Source: Rhizobium mesoamericanum STM3625 (lineage in GTDB: Bacteria > Pseudomonadota > Alphaproteobacteria > Rhizobiales > Rhizobiaceae). From it: DNA of 64,000 nucleotides. Numbering within the stretch: position 1 is the first letter of the stretch; each line of letters begins with the position of its first letter. The position numbers were made by a program, and so were the translations under genes. The notes under the pieces were generated by a model. The model saw only the letters and a list, made by a program, of their open reading frames with translations. It did not search any database and was not told the origin of the DNA. Below are positions 36,882-45,679 of the stretch, one piece after another. The DNA is taken from contig NZ_HF536772.1 in NCBI RefSeq assembly GCF_000312665.1, forward strand, positions 95,032-159,031. The letters are read 5' to 3'.

Positions 36882-38006
36882 TTACTTGCCCTCGGTCTTT
36901 TCGGTTTGCGGCATGCGTGGAGAGCGTTCGCTTGATCCGTGCTTTTCCTGCGAGCCGATCCGCTCGACCAGGCGATCAAGCGTGCGCCGCATCGCTTTCG
37001 TCTCGTCTTGCTGCGCCTCGATCCAATCACGCAGCATCTGCTGCTCGTTTCGCATGTTCTTGACCAGGCCCTGAATGCCCTCGGCAAGGTTCGCCATCGC
37101 CGCAACCGACCTCTGAGTGCCGCCGCTACCTTCCTCCGATATCCTGCGCATATATTCGGAAAGTACGCGAACATCGTCCTGTGAGACTGCCGAGTTAGGA
37201 CTGATGGCTGGCATGGCCAAATCGGAGCCGACGTCGGTCACGGACGAAAGCCAGTTTTCGAGTTCCATGTAGAACCGGTTCTGCGCTCGGCCCGCCTGCA
37301 GATCGAGGAAGCCCAGGATAAGCGAGCCGGACAGGCCAAGCAGCGACGACGAGAATGCCTGGCCCATACCCGAAAGCGGCATCGAAAGCCCTTCCTTTAG
37401 CGCGCCGAGAACATCGGTCGAACCACTCGAACCCGCGTCGAGCGTCTGAATGACCGAGCTGATCGAACCAATCGTACCGATAAGACCCCAAAACGTGCCG
37501 AGCAGACCAAGAAAAACCAAGAGCCCGATCAGATAGCGCGACACGTCACGCGATTCATCGAGGCGGTTGGCAATGGAATCGAGAATGGAGCGGAATGCCG
37601 CTGTCGAAATACCTGCCGAAGCGCTGCGGCTGCCGATCAGCGTCCGCATCGGGGCAAGCAGCTTCGGGTTGCGGCCAACCTTGTCGGCGCTGCCTGCGGC
37701 GCGGAACGAATTGAACCACCGTACTTCCGGTCTGAGCGACAGGACATGGCTGAAAACCAGGATAATGCCGACGGCCAAGACGCCGAGGATCAGACCGTTG
37801 AGGCCAGGATTGTGCATGAAGGCAGTCTGTGCCTGCCGGAACAGAATGGCGGCAATGAACCCGACGATAATGAGAAACAGCACCATCGTCCAAAGAAACG
37901 GCATCGGACTGGAAAGTTTATAGCTGTAATTGCCCGTGGTTTTTTCGGTCGAGCCGAACTCCGCCACATTCACATTTTCCATAGGTTCCGCAGCCTCCGG
38001 ATTCAT
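36882..38006 (-). CDS. MotA/TolQ/ExbB-family proton channel protein
   Basis: A 374-residue membrane protein. Helices are seen at about 35-56, 68-90, 160-185 and 213-236. The MotA/ExbB core is FLGLLGTFWGLIGTIGSI followed by GMGQAFSSSLLGLSGSLILGFLD. A cytoplasmic C-terminal tail of about 120 residues is charged, helical and ends in Lys/Glu-rich sequence. It is 3 bases upstream of the OmpA-domain partner. The start is uncertain between 38006 and the ATG at 37982, which has GGAGG further upstream. Confidence 0.86.
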   Translation of the reverse strand: MNPEAAEPMENVNVAEFGSTEKTTGNYSYKLSSPMPFLWTMVLFLIIVGFIAAILFRQAQTAFMHNPGLNGLILGVLAVGIILVFSHVLSLRPEVRWFNSFRAAGSADKVGRNPKLLAPMRTLIGSRSASAGISTAAFRSILDSIANRLDESRDVSRYLIGLLVFLGLLGTFWGLIGTIGSISSVIQTLDAGSSGSTDVLGALKEGLSMPLSGMGQAFSSSLLGLSGSLILGFLDLQAGRAQNRFYMELENWLSSVTDVGSDLAMPAISPNSAVSQDDVRVLSEYMRRISEEGSGGTQRSVAAMANLAEGIQGLVKNMRNEQQMLRDWIEAQQDETKAMRRTLDRLVERIGSQEKHGSSERSPRMPQTEKTEGK

Positions 38007-38082
38007 TTCAGCCGGAGACTAGAGCAACATTGCGCCGAATTGAAGTATGCGGGAACGAAAACCGTGTCTTTACAACAGCGAT

Positions 38083-38883
38083 TTACCGCGTCGGAACTGG
38101 ACGTTTGGCTACTTCAAGTAGTGCCTTCTGGATATATTCGTTGCCTGCGACGACCGAGCCGGTCTCAAGGAGCGACGAACCGCCATCCCAATCCGAGACG
38201 TAGCCGCCGGCTTCGCGGATAAGGAGGATCCCCGCCGCGATATCCCAGGCCGAAAGCGCCGTTTCCCAATAACCGTCGAAGCGACCAGCGGCCACATAGG
38301 CAAGATCCAGCGACGCCGCACCCATGCGGCGAATCCCGGCAACCTCGCCCATCACGTGACGAAGCTCGACGAGGAACTTGCCGTGATTGCCGCGACCCAG
38401 GTGAGGAACCCCACAGGCAATGACGGAATCCGAAAGCACGCGACGAGCGCCAACGCGCAACCGGCGATCATTCAGGAAGGCGCCGCCGCCGCGCTCGGCG
38501 GTGTAGAGTTCGTCCGTTGCCGGATTGAAGACGACGCCGGCGACGATCTCATTGTTGCGCTCGAGCGCGATCGAGACCGCGAACATTGGAATGCCGTGCA
38601 AGAAGTTGGTTGTGCCGTCGAGCGGATCGACGATCCAACGGTGTGCGCCGTCGGTACCCTTGATTTCCTCACTCTCTTCGCCAAGGAAACCATAGGTCGG
38701 GCGAGCCTTCAGGAGCTCCTCCTTTACGATCTTCTCCGCTTTACGGTCGGCGCTCGACACGAAGTCGCCGGGGCCCTTCACCGAAACCTGCAGGTTCTGC
38801 ACTTCCCCGAAGTCACGCCCCAACGACTTGCCTGCCTTGATGGCAGCCTGAACCATGACATTGAGGAGAGCTGAACGAGCCAT
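38083..38883 (-). CDS. suhB: inositol monophosphatase family protein (SuhB-like)
   Basis: A 266-residue Mg-dependent phosphatase. The metal site motifs are GEES, then WIVDPLDGTTNFLHGIP and WDIAAGILLIREAGG. These match inositol-1-monophosphatase/SuhB; SuhB in E. coli also takes part in rRNA antitermination. The start MARSALLNVMVQAA at 38883 is preceded by AAGGA; a frame from 39036 adds 51 unlike residues. Activity on inositol phosphates or on related sugar phosphates cannot be told apart. Confidence 0.93.
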   Translation of the reverse strand: MARSALLNVMVQAAIKAGKSLGRDFGEVQNLQVSVKGPGDFVSSADRKAEKIVKEELLKARPTYGFLGEESEEIKGTDGAHRWIVDPLDGTTNFLHGIPMFAVSIALERNNEIVAGVVFNPATDELYTAERGGGAFLNDRRLRVGARRVLSDSVIACGVPHLGRGNHGKFLVELRHVMGEVAGIRRMGAASLDLAYVAAGRFDGYWETALSAWDIAAGILLIREAGGYVSDWDGGSSLLETGSVVAGNEYIQKALLEVAKRPVPTR

Positions 38884-39314
38884 GTGAGCACTTTTCCTTG
38901 AGCGATAATTCGTACGCGCTGTCAGGGCGGGAAAGGTCCCTGGTCGCCAGAGAAGGCGGCGCTGGATAAGATTGGCGGCCTCAAGACCACAAAATCGAGA
39001 AAATTTCAAGAGGAAGACCGTCGAACCTAAAAGCAAAGCGGCTTGCGCCGTCGGACGTTATGAATTTCTGCTGATTGATCAGGACTTCACGGACGATCTG
39101 GCGAAGCGGAAGAATTCGATCGAGGCGGCCTGTCGGCCGCGCCGATCTTCGATTTCAAAATGAGGTCCATAGCACGCCAACATCGCCGATGCGTTCAAGG
39201 ATACAGTCGGAGCCGACATATCGGGCACCGAAGAAAGTAGTGGCACCGCTCGATCGGAAGCTCATCAAGCTTTACAAACCGGGGTTGCCAAGGTCGAGGA
39301 CGCGCTCTTCCAGG
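38884..39314. other. 430-base gap between the phosphatase and Sel1 genes
   Basis: Several short frames occur but none has family resemblance or a ribosome site. No hairpin or repeat stands out. It could include decayed coding sequence. Confidence 0.4.
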
Positions 39315-40397
39315 TCACTGGATCCGGCGGAACTTGTTGGCGGCATCGATTGCCGCCTTCTGCTGGTCTTCCTCGATGCCGAGATAGAAGTCTTCGAGCT
39401 CCGGGTCAGGCAGACCGGCCCGACGCGACAGGACATACCATTTTGCGGCCTCGACAGGATCCGGTTTGGTTCCGAGCGCGTTGATGTAGAGGTGCGCTAG
39501 CTTGTTCTGGGCAACCACGTTGCCGCGATTGGCAGCAAGCCGCAGCCACTGAAAACCCTTGACAAAATCGCGTGGTCCGTTCTGACCGTTGACCAGCCAG
39601 ATACCAAGATCGACCTGAGCTGTGTCGTAGCCGGCATGCGCAGCGCGTGCCATCCATTCGCGCGCCAGCTGCTTCTTTTCCTCCGGCAGGTCAGAAAGCG
39701 AGGAGTAAATCTCCGCCACTGCATACTGCGCGTCGGCGATGCCCTGTTCGGCAGCCTTCTCATAGTAAGGCAAGGCGAGCTTCAATCCCTTCTCACCCGG
39801 ATTGTCGGCCGTCAGGATCTGACCCCAATTGAATTGCGCGGAGGCGTTTCCGACATCGGCCGCCTTGTGCATATATTCGTCGGCCTTCGCCTTGTCGCGC
39901 TTGACGAAACGACCTTCAATCAGCATCAGCGAATATTTAAACATCGCCGCTGCGTCCCCGCCTTCCGCACCCTTGCTGTACCAGAAGGCCGCGTTCTTCA
40001 TGTCTCGCTTGACGCCCAGCCCGTCGGCCAGGAGCTCACCCATCAGCGTCTGCGCGGCCGGATCGCCGAGCTGCGCGCGAGGCAGAGCCTTTTCCATTGC
40101 AGTCAGATAGTAGCCACGTTGGTAGGCGCCGTAGGCTTCGTCAACAGGGCCTTTGTAGTCCTTTTCCGGCGGAAGATCCGGCAGCTTCGCACCCATGCGC
40201 TCAAAAACGCCCACGCCCGTCGAAGGTCCCGTGCTCTCTGTCTGCGGTCGTCCCGCTTTCAGCGGTTCAGGAGCCGTCGCAAGCGGCCGGGTCACGATAT
40301 TGTCGACCGTCTGGGCCGAAACGATATGCGTTAGGCCCGCCAGAAAGGCGGCGGCGAAGGCAGCGGACACGCGCAGATAGCGGGACAGGATCGGCAT
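39315..40397 (-). CDS. exported Sel1-repeat (TPR-like) protein
   Basis: A 360-residue protein with a signal peptide (residues 1-29, ending VSAQ). From about residue 95 a run of Sel1-like repeats follows, recognised by spaced units such as AAFWYSKGAEGGDAAAMFKYSLM, LPYYEKAAEQGIADAQYAVAEIY and FQWLRLAANRGNVVAQNKLAHLY. They form an alpha-solenoid for protein contacts in the periplasm. The start at 40397 gives the signal peptide directly. It begins 10 bases after the ThiE-like gene and is probably in its operon. Partner unknown. Confidence 0.88.
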   Translation of the reverse strand: MPILSRYLRVSAAFAAAFLAGLTHIVSAQTVDNIVTRPLATAPEPLKAGRPQTESTGPSTGVGVFERMGAKLPDLPPEKDYKGPVDEAYGAYQRGYYLTAMEKALPRAQLGDPAAQTLMGELLADGLGVKRDMKNAAFWYSKGAEGGDAAAMFKYSLMLIEGRFVKRDKAKADEYMHKAADVGNASAQFNWGQILTADNPGEKGLKLALPYYEKAAEQGIADAQYAVAEIYSSLSDLPEEKKQLAREWMARAAHAGYDTAQVDLGIWLVNGQNGPRDFVKGFQWLRLAANRGNVVAQNKLAHLYINALGTKPDPVEAAKWYVLSRRAGLPDPELEDFYLGIEEDQQKAAIDAANKFRRIQ

Positions 40398-40407
40398 GAG
40401 CGCGATA

Positions 40408-41061
40408 TCAATCCTCAAACCGTGGCGCTTTTTCGTCCAAGAGCGCATTGACTTCGGCGACGATGGAGGACGCACGCCCGGCGTCGGCAAAAACCGCCAG
40501 CCGCAGCGCGACGAACTCCGCGCCGGTCTCTGCCACCGCCAACGCGGATGCTGGATCCGCACCGCCCATGACGATGCAGGGAATCTCAATCATCGAAGCC
40601 CACCACTCGCCGAGTGCGAGGTTCTTGGGATGCGCTTCAGGCTTGATGTCACCGTCGAGCTTGCCGAAAAAGATATAATCCGGTCGCTCCTCGCCGATCT
40701 CCAGCGCATGGTGCCGATCTGCGGCATTACCACCGCCGACGATGAGCTTGTCGGCATATTTGTCGATCGCGTCGGAGATTTCACTGGCTGGACCGCTCAG
40801 ATGCAGGCCGTCCGCCTTCGTGCGCCCAACGACGCGGCTGTCGCCCGCAAGCAGTGCGGCCGCCCCTGAATCCTGGATAATTGGAACCAGCTTCTCGGCA
40901 TGCTTCTGGAACTCGCCGTCGTTGAGACCGTATTGCGGCACAATTACAGAGGCGACGTCACCACCCTCCAAGGCATCGCCAACCAGCTTTGCCTGCTCAT
41001 CGGCATCGGCAATATCGGGGACGATCAGAACTAGGCGGCAGCGGTTTTCCGGTTCGGTCAT
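40408..41061 (-). CDS. ThiE-like thiamine phosphate synthase family protein
   Basis: A 217-residue TIM-barrel of the ThiE/TenI family. It has ADGLHLSG, GGGNAADRHHALEIGEERPD and IMGGAD-like phosphate-binding segments (CIVMGGADPASA). The RxK and NDR motifs that hold pyrophosphate and pyrimidine in true ThiE are not apparent. It may therefore be a diverged paralogue rather than a working thiamine phosphate synthase. No other thi gene is nearby. Confidence 0.75.
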   Translation of the reverse strand: MTEPENRCRLVLIVPDIADADEQAKLVGDALEGGDVASVIVPQYGLNDGEFQKHAEKLVPIIQDSGAAALLAGDSRVVGRTKADGLHLSGPASEISDAIDKYADKLIVGGGNAADRHHALEIGEERPDYIFFGKLDGDIKPEAHPKNLALGEWWASMIEIPCIVMGGADPASALAVAETGAEFVALRLAVFADAGRASSIVAEVNALLDEKAPRFED

Positions 41062-41169
41062 GAACTCTTTCCATTTACAGCAGAACAGGTCGTTTCGGGG
41101 CCCATCTGCACTCGTCCTGTGTGAGTAAATCCGTTAGACCGGGCTGGCAAGGGGAGGATTTTCAAAAGC

Positions 41170-41934
41170 ATGCCGATGGACCTGTCATTTTATTATGCCG
41201 CCGTTCCCGCTGTCATCCTGGTCGGACTCGCCAAAGGCGGCATGGGTGATGCCTTATCGCTGATCGGACTGCCCTTTCTCGCTCTCGTCGTCTCGCCGGT
41301 TCAGGCAGCCGCGATCCTGCTTCCGATCCTCGTCTTCATGGATATGATTTCGCTCGTGATCTGGCGCGGGCACGGAGACTGGACGACGCTGAAAATAATG
41401 CTGCCGGGAGCATTGTTCGGCATTGGGCTTGGTTGGGCGACTTCAGCGCTCATTCCAGCCAGCGCTCTTCGCGTCGTCATCGGCGCGGTCACCATCCTTT
41501 TTTGCCTTCGTTATTTCTGGAACAACTTCGGCCCCGCCGCCGGACAACAGAGGCCACCACAAGGCCAGCGGCCGCTGCTTGCGAAGACATGGGCAAGCCT
41601 GTCCGGCTATGGCAGCTTCGTAGCGCATGCCGGCGGAGCGCCGTTCCAGATCTATGTCCTGCCGCTGCAATTGCCGCCTCGAGAATATACGGGGACCAGC
41701 GTCCGCTTCTTCGCAGTTCTCAATGCCGTCAAGCTCGTTCCCTACTTCGCGCTCGGCCAGCTCGACACGCAGAACCTCTCCACATCAGCCACGCTGCTGC
41801 CGTTTGCGCCGCTTGCCACAATGGCTGGCGCCTGGTGCGTGCGTCGTATGAAACCCGTGATCTTTTATCCTTTCATGTACGCCATGGCCCTCTTTGCCGC
41901 CGTGTTGATCGCGAAGGAAGGCCTGGGTTTCTAA
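41170..41934 (+). CDS. TauE/SafE-family permease
   Basis: A 254-residue membrane protein with about eight helices in two repeats. The family starts are visible: VILVGLAKGGMGDALSLIGLP in the first half and SGYGSFVAHAGGAPFQIYVLP in the second. TauE/SafE proteins export sulfite, sulfoacetate or related organic anions. No sulfur gene is nearby. GGGGAGG lies 12 bases before the ATG. It is followed by an ArsR regulator 68 bases downstream. Confidence 0.9.
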   Translation: MPMDLSFYYAAVPAVILVGLAKGGMGDALSLIGLPFLALVVSPVQAAAILLPILVFMDMISLVIWRGHGDWTTLKIMLPGALFGIGLGWATSALIPASALRVVIGAVTILFCLRYFWNNFGPAAGQQRPPQGQRPLLAKTWASLSGYGSFVAHAGGAPFQIYVLPLQLPPREYTGTSVRFFAVLNAVKLVPYFALGQLDTQNLSTSATLLPFAPLATMAGAWCVRRMKPVIFYPFMYAMALFAAVLIAKEGLGF

Positions 41935-42002
41935 CAATTTTCGGTTTCGTTGCGCCGCACAATTTCCTTGCCCGATTGCGCCGTTTGACGTAGCTTTTCG
42001 CC

Positions 42003-42263
42003 ATGTCGAACACGGATCCCTTCGCCGCGATAGCCGATCCTCACCGGCGCTTCCTGCTGGAGGAACTTCGACGCGCGCCGAAGACCGTGAATGAGCTTGC
42101 CGAGGGGCTCCCCATCAGCCGCCCCGCCGTTTCCCAGCACCTCAAGGCGCTGCTGGATTGCAACTTGGTTTCCGTCACCGCCGAAGGCACGCGGCGCATC
42201 TACGCGGTCAACAATCGCGGCTTCGACAAGCTCAATCTCTGGCTCGATCAGTTCTGGGCGTAG
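42003..42263 (+). CDS. ArsR-family transcriptional regulator
   Basis: An 86-residue winged-helix protein. It shows FAAIADPHRRFLLEELRR, the recognition helix ISRPAVSQHLKALLD and the wing VSVTAEGTRRIYAVN. No metal-binding ELCVC cysteine motif is present, so it belongs to the non-metal autorepressor or SRPBCC-partner group. Its target may be the upstream permease; that is inference from order. Confidence 0.9.
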   Translation: MSNTDPFAAIADPHRRFLLEELRRAPKTVNELAEGLPISRPAVSQHLKALLDCNLVSVTAEGTRRIYAVNNRGFDKLNLWLDQFWA

Positions 42264-42414
42264 CGCTCCCCCAAACGAAAAACGCCGGCTCGCGACTTTC
42301 CGTCGGAACCGGCGCAACAATCGCCTGTCGAGCACGAACTGTCTAAGCTTTTGGTGAAATTGGGGTTTCGCCCTCCTCGCCCAGGGCCGCGCTCGATAAT
42401 TTATCGCATCCTAC

Positions 42415-42588
42415 TCAATGGAAGGATGATTTAAGGCGCTCAATCTCGTCCTTGATCCGCAATTTTCTGCGTTTGCACTCAGCTACTTCATTATCGTTTC
42501 GGGAGGGGGATGTCATAAGCGAATGCAACTCCTCCTCGAGAGCAACATGCTTTTTCTGGAGTGACTCAAGATGAGCTTGAACAGTCAT
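42415..42588 (-). CDS. DUF465 (YdcH-like) protein
   Basis: A 57-residue helical hairpin: MTVQAHLESLQKKHVALEEE, then ECKRRKLRIKDEIERLKS. This matches the DUF465/YdcH family of small coiled-coil proteins. AAGGAAGGG lies upstream of the ATG at 42588; the longer frame to 42705 is unlike the family. It is divergent from a second DUF465 gene. The function is unknown. Confidence 0.85.
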   Translation of the reverse strand: MTVQAHLESLQKKHVALEEELHSLMTSPSRNDNEVAECKRRKLRIKDEIERLKSSFH

Positions 42589-42817
42589 TTGACCCTTCCT
42601 TCCTCTTACCTCTCCCCGGCCAACACCGCCGGAGATCCAAGGCGTCAACCTTTCAACTGTGACATATTTTTGAAGCCTTGTCGAAGGTGAAAACAAGGAG
42701 AACAAGTGGCAAAATCATGACGAACAGCCGCTAGCCGTTACCTCCAATTGGTGATAGGAGCTTGCGGAAATTATCGGCAGAACGGACATTGTCCGAAGAC
42801 GTTTATGGGGAATGCAT

Positions 42818-43021
42818 ATGGCCGATCAGGAACAGGCGGAAATCAGGCTCATGGTCGCGAGACTAAGGCAGGAGCACGAGGATTACGATGCCGCCATCAA
42901 CGCCATGATTGCCACCGGATGTGACGCATTGCGCATCCAGCGCATGAAGAAAAAGAAACTGGTCATCAAGGACAAGCTGACAAAGCTCGAAGACCAAATC
43001 ATCCCTGACATCATTGCCTGA
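42818..43021 (+). CDS. DUF465 (YdcH-like) protein, second copy
   Basis: A 67-residue protein with the same hairpin plan: [20 protein letters not shown] followed by [20 protein letters not shown]. The KKKKL and KDKL segments are the family signature. The ATG at 42818 has GGGGAA five bases upstream; an ATG at 42812 is poorer. It lies 16 bases before purE and may be its operon leader gene. Confidence 0.85.
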   Translation: MADQEQAEIRLMVARLRQEHEDYDAAINAMIATGCDALRIQRMKKKKLVIKDKLTKLEDQIIPDIIA

Positions 43022-43037
43022 AGGGAATACCCTGACG

Positions 43038-43532
43038 ATGACAGACAGACCACCCGTTGCCATCATCATGGGAAGCCAATCGGATTGGGAGACCATGAAG
43101 AACGCCGCCGATACTCTGGAGGCGCTCGAGATTCCTTACGACGCACGCATCATATCGGCCCACCGCACGCCGCATCGCCTGGTAAACTTCGCCAAGACGG
43201 CGCGCGATGAAGGCTTCAAGGTGATCATCGCGGGCGCTGGCGGCGCGGCCCATCTGCCAGGAATGGCTGCGGCCATGACGGCGCTTCCCGTGTTCGGCGT
43301 CCCGGTTCAATCCAAGGCGCTGTCCGGTCAAGATAGCCTGCTTTCCATCGTCCAGATGCCGGCCGGCATCCCGGTCGGCACACTTGCCATCGGCAAGGCC
43401 GGCGCTATCAACGCCGCCCTTCTGGCGGCTGCAGTTCTGGCATTGTCGGACGAGGACATTGCCGAGCGCCTTGACGATTGGCGCGAGCGCCAAAGCGCCG
43501 CCGTTGCCGAATATCCGATGGACGACCTATGA
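43038..43532 (+). CDS. purE: N5-carboxyaminoimidazole ribonucleotide mutase
   Basis: A 164-residue class I PurE, which converts N5-CAIR to CAIR in purine synthesis. The substrate loops are [24 protein letters not shown] and [20 protein letters not shown] is 11 bases upstream of the ATG. It overlaps purK by 4 bases (ATGA), so both enzymes are made from one message in coupled fashion. Confidence 0.97.
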   Translation: MTDRPPVAIIMGSQSDWETMKNAADTLEALEIPYDARIISAHRTPHRLVNFAKTARDEGFKVIIAGAGGAAHLPGMAAAMTALPVFGVPVQSKALSGQDSLLSIVQMPAGIPVGTLAIGKAGAINAALLAAAVLALSDEDIAERLDDWRERQSAAVAEYPMDDL

Positions 43533-44605
43533 CCGTAACAACAATCGGCATCATCGGCGGCGGCCAGCTTGGCCGCATGCTTGCCATGGCCGCTGCACGG
43601 CTGAACTTCCGAATCGTCATCTTGGAACCGCAAGCTGACTGTCCGGCCGCGCAGGTCGCTAACGAACAGATTGTTGCCGCCTACGACGATCCTGCCGCGC
43701 TTGCCGAACTTGCGACGTCTTGCGACATCATCACATATGAGTTCGAGAACGTTCCGGTCGCCGCTGCGGAGACGCTCGCAAGCAAGGTCCCCGTCTACCC
43801 GCCGCCGAAGGCGTTAGAGGCCGCACAGGACCGACTGATCGAAAAGCGCTTCATCAACGGATGCGGCATACCGACGGCTGGCTTCCATTCAGTGGACAGC
43901 CAGGCCGATCTCGAAGCGGCCCTGAAGGATTTTGGCGGCCGCGGCGTCCTGAAGACCCGTCGCCTTGGCTACGATGGCAAGGGACAAAGAGTGTTCCGCT
44001 CGGCAGCCGATACGGCGGCTGGCGCCTTCGCGGCGCTCGGCGGCGTCCCGCTCATTCTCGAGAGCTTCGTTTCATTCGAGCGCGAGATCTCGATCATTGC
44101 GGCGCGCGCAACCGACGGCACGATCGCCTGTTACGACCCTGCCGAAAACGTTCACCGCGACGGCATCCTGCACACGTCAACGGTGCCCGCTTCGATCTCC
44201 GCAGAAACGGCAGCCGCTGCCCGGGAAGCGGCCGAGAAGATTCTGGCCGCGCTCGGCTATGTCGGCGTCATCGGCATCGAATTCTTCGTGCTCGCCGACG
44301 GCAGCCTGATCGCCAACGAAATGGCGCCGCGTGTCCACAACTCCGGCCATTGGACGGAAGCCGCCTGCGTCATCTCCCAGTTCGAGCAGCACATCCGGGC
44401 GGTTGCCGGCCTGCCGCTCGGCAATACCGGCCGCCAATCGGATTGCGTGATGCAGAACCTGATCGGCGACGATATCCTGGAGTTGCGCGACTGGCTAAGG
44501 CGACCGGACACACTGGTTCACCTCTATGGCAAGACGGAATCCCGCCCCGGGCGCAAGATGGGCCACGTCACCATCTTGACCGCGAACTTGCCGGTTTCTC
44601 CCTGA
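43529..44605 (+). CDS. purK: N5-carboxyaminoimidazole ribonucleotide synthase
   Basis: A 358-residue ATP-grasp enzyme that makes N5-CAIR from AIR, bicarbonate and ATP, the step before Pur[11 protein letters not shown] is at 8-17. The ATP-grasp lysine-containing [13 protein letters not shown] and the metal-binding GVIGIEFFV and [14 protein letters not shown] are present. It overlaps purE by ATGA. A terminator-like hairpin follows about 85 bases downstream. Confidence 0.97.
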   Translation: MTVTTIGIIGGGQLGRMLAMAAARLNFRIVILEPQADCPAAQVANEQIVAAYDDPAALAELATSCDIITYEFENVPVAAAETLASKVPVYPPPKALEAAQDRLIEKRFINGCGIPTAGFHSVDSQADLEAALKDFGGRGVLKTRRLGYDGKGQRVFRSAADTAAGAFAALGGVPLILESFVSFEREISIIAARATDGTIACYDPAENVHRDGILHTSTVPASISAETAAAAREAAEKILAALGYVGVIGIEFFVLADGSLIANEMAPRVHNSGHWTEAACVISQFEQHIRAVAGLPLGNTGRQSDCVMQNLIGDDILELRDWLRRPDTLVHLYGKTESRPGRKMGHVTILTANLPVSP

Positions 44606-44690
44606 GAAAAGCCGCTCTGGCCATGGGAAAAACACCGTCACGTGGTTGACACAGGGAAGTCGCCGGGTTATCTGCACGCCCAACCTGAAG

Positions 44691-44712
44691 AGCGCGCCCC
44701 GAGCGCGCTTTT
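44691..44712 (+). terminator. terminator-like hairpin after purEK
   Basis: AGCGCGC (44691-44697) pairs with GCGCGCT (44703-44709) over a 5-base loop, then TTTG. It has a short U-run. Confidence 0.55.
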
Positions 44713-44769
44713 GAATGTAATAGATACGGGCGAATGTGAATTCCCCCTCAAACATCGCGGATCAAAACA

Positions 44770-44895
44770 ATGAAGATCAAGAATTCGCTCAAGTCGCTCA
44801 AGGCTCGTCATCGTGACAACCGCCTGGTTCGCCGCAAGGGCCGCATCTACATCATCAACAAGCTGAACCCGCGCTTCAAGGCTCGTCAGGGCTGA
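44770..44895 (+). CDS. rpmJ: 50S ribosomal protein L36
   Basis: A 41-residue basic protein starting [17 protein letters not shown] and containing [20 protein letters not shown]. This is the L36 form lacking zinc-ligand cysteines. It stands alone between purK and a TPR gene, as is usual in rhizobia, and apart from the main ribosomal operons. Confidence 0.95.
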
Positions 44896-45001
44896 TATAG
44901 CGCGCCTGGACGGCTTCGTGGCATTTTGGGCCCGTTCCCGCCAGGGGATTGCTCCGGCAATCAAATCAAATTGCTTTGATCTTCAGTGATGGCGGGCTAA
45001 C

Positions 45002-45616
45002 ATGTCCGCCATGCGTGTTTTTGCCATGACCTGCGCGGCGCTGCCGCTTTCCCTATCTCTGCTTGTTCCTGCATTGCCTGCCATGGCTGCGGAAAAGGAC
45101 GTCATCGTCGAGCAGCCAGACACGAATCTCTCACCAAAGCAGCACCTTGATCAGCTTTACGCACAGTTGAAGCGCGAGCGCGACCCTGACAAGGCGAGCG
45201 GTATCGCCGACGAGATTCGTGCCGTGTGGAACGACTCTGGCAGCGCAACCGTCAACCTCCTGATGCAATGGGCCGACAAGGCGATCCAGGAGAAACGCAC
45301 CGCTGCCGCCCTCGATTTCCTCGATCAGGCGATCGCTCTCAGGCCGGATTACGCAGAAAGCTGGAACCGCCGGGCCACACTCAACTACGCCAACGACAAT
45401 TATCGCAAATCGATGTCCGATATCGAGCACGTGCTCGACCTCGAGCCCCGCCACTTCGGCGCGCTTTCCGGCATGGCCGCCATTCTTACCGAAACTGGCA
45501 ACGACCAATTGGCTCTAAAAGCTTGGGAACGGTTCCTGGAGATCTATCCGGCCAATCGAAGCGCCCAGGAGCAAATGAATACGCTCTCCGAGAAGCTGGC
45601 CGGCAGCCGCACTTGA
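45002..45616 (+). CDS. exported TPR-repeat protein
   Basis: A 204-residue protein with a signal peptide (hydrophobic 11-27, cleavage after AMAA near 30). Tetratricopeptide repeats cover about 85-200: AALDFLDQAIALRPDYAESW, MSDIEHVLDLEPRHFGAL and ALKAWERFLEIYPANRSA. It is probably a periplasmic or lipoprotein-like adaptor, but there is no lipobox. Partner unknown. Start could be the ATG 9 bases downstream. Confidence 0.88.
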   Translation: MSAMRVFAMTCAALPLSLSLLVPALPAMAAEKDVIVEQPDTNLSPKQHLDQLYAQLKRERDPDKASGIADEIRAVWNDSGSATVNLLMQWADKAIQEKRTAAALDFLDQAIALRPDYAESWNRRATLNYANDNYRKSMSDIEHVLDLEPRHFGALSGMAAILTETGNDQLALKAWERFLEIYPANRSAQEQMNTLSEKLAGSRT

Positions 45617-45679
45617 TCTTGACGGTGAACCGCGAGAGCCAATCTTACCTATTGGTCACGTGATTCAACAGATGTACCC

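Noticed and set aside
35847..38006. Zorya defence system
   Set aside because: Only MotA/OmpA-like parts are present. The neighbours are a phosphatase and a sigma factor; no helicase, nuclease or ZorC-like gene is seen.
38972..39500. Plus-strand frames upstream of the phosphatase
   Set aside because: One runs into the Sel1 gene antisense and none has a ribosome site or known domain.
42283..42314. CGCCGG/CCGGCG hairpin after the ArsR gene as a terminator
   Set aside because: The loop is long and no U-run follows.
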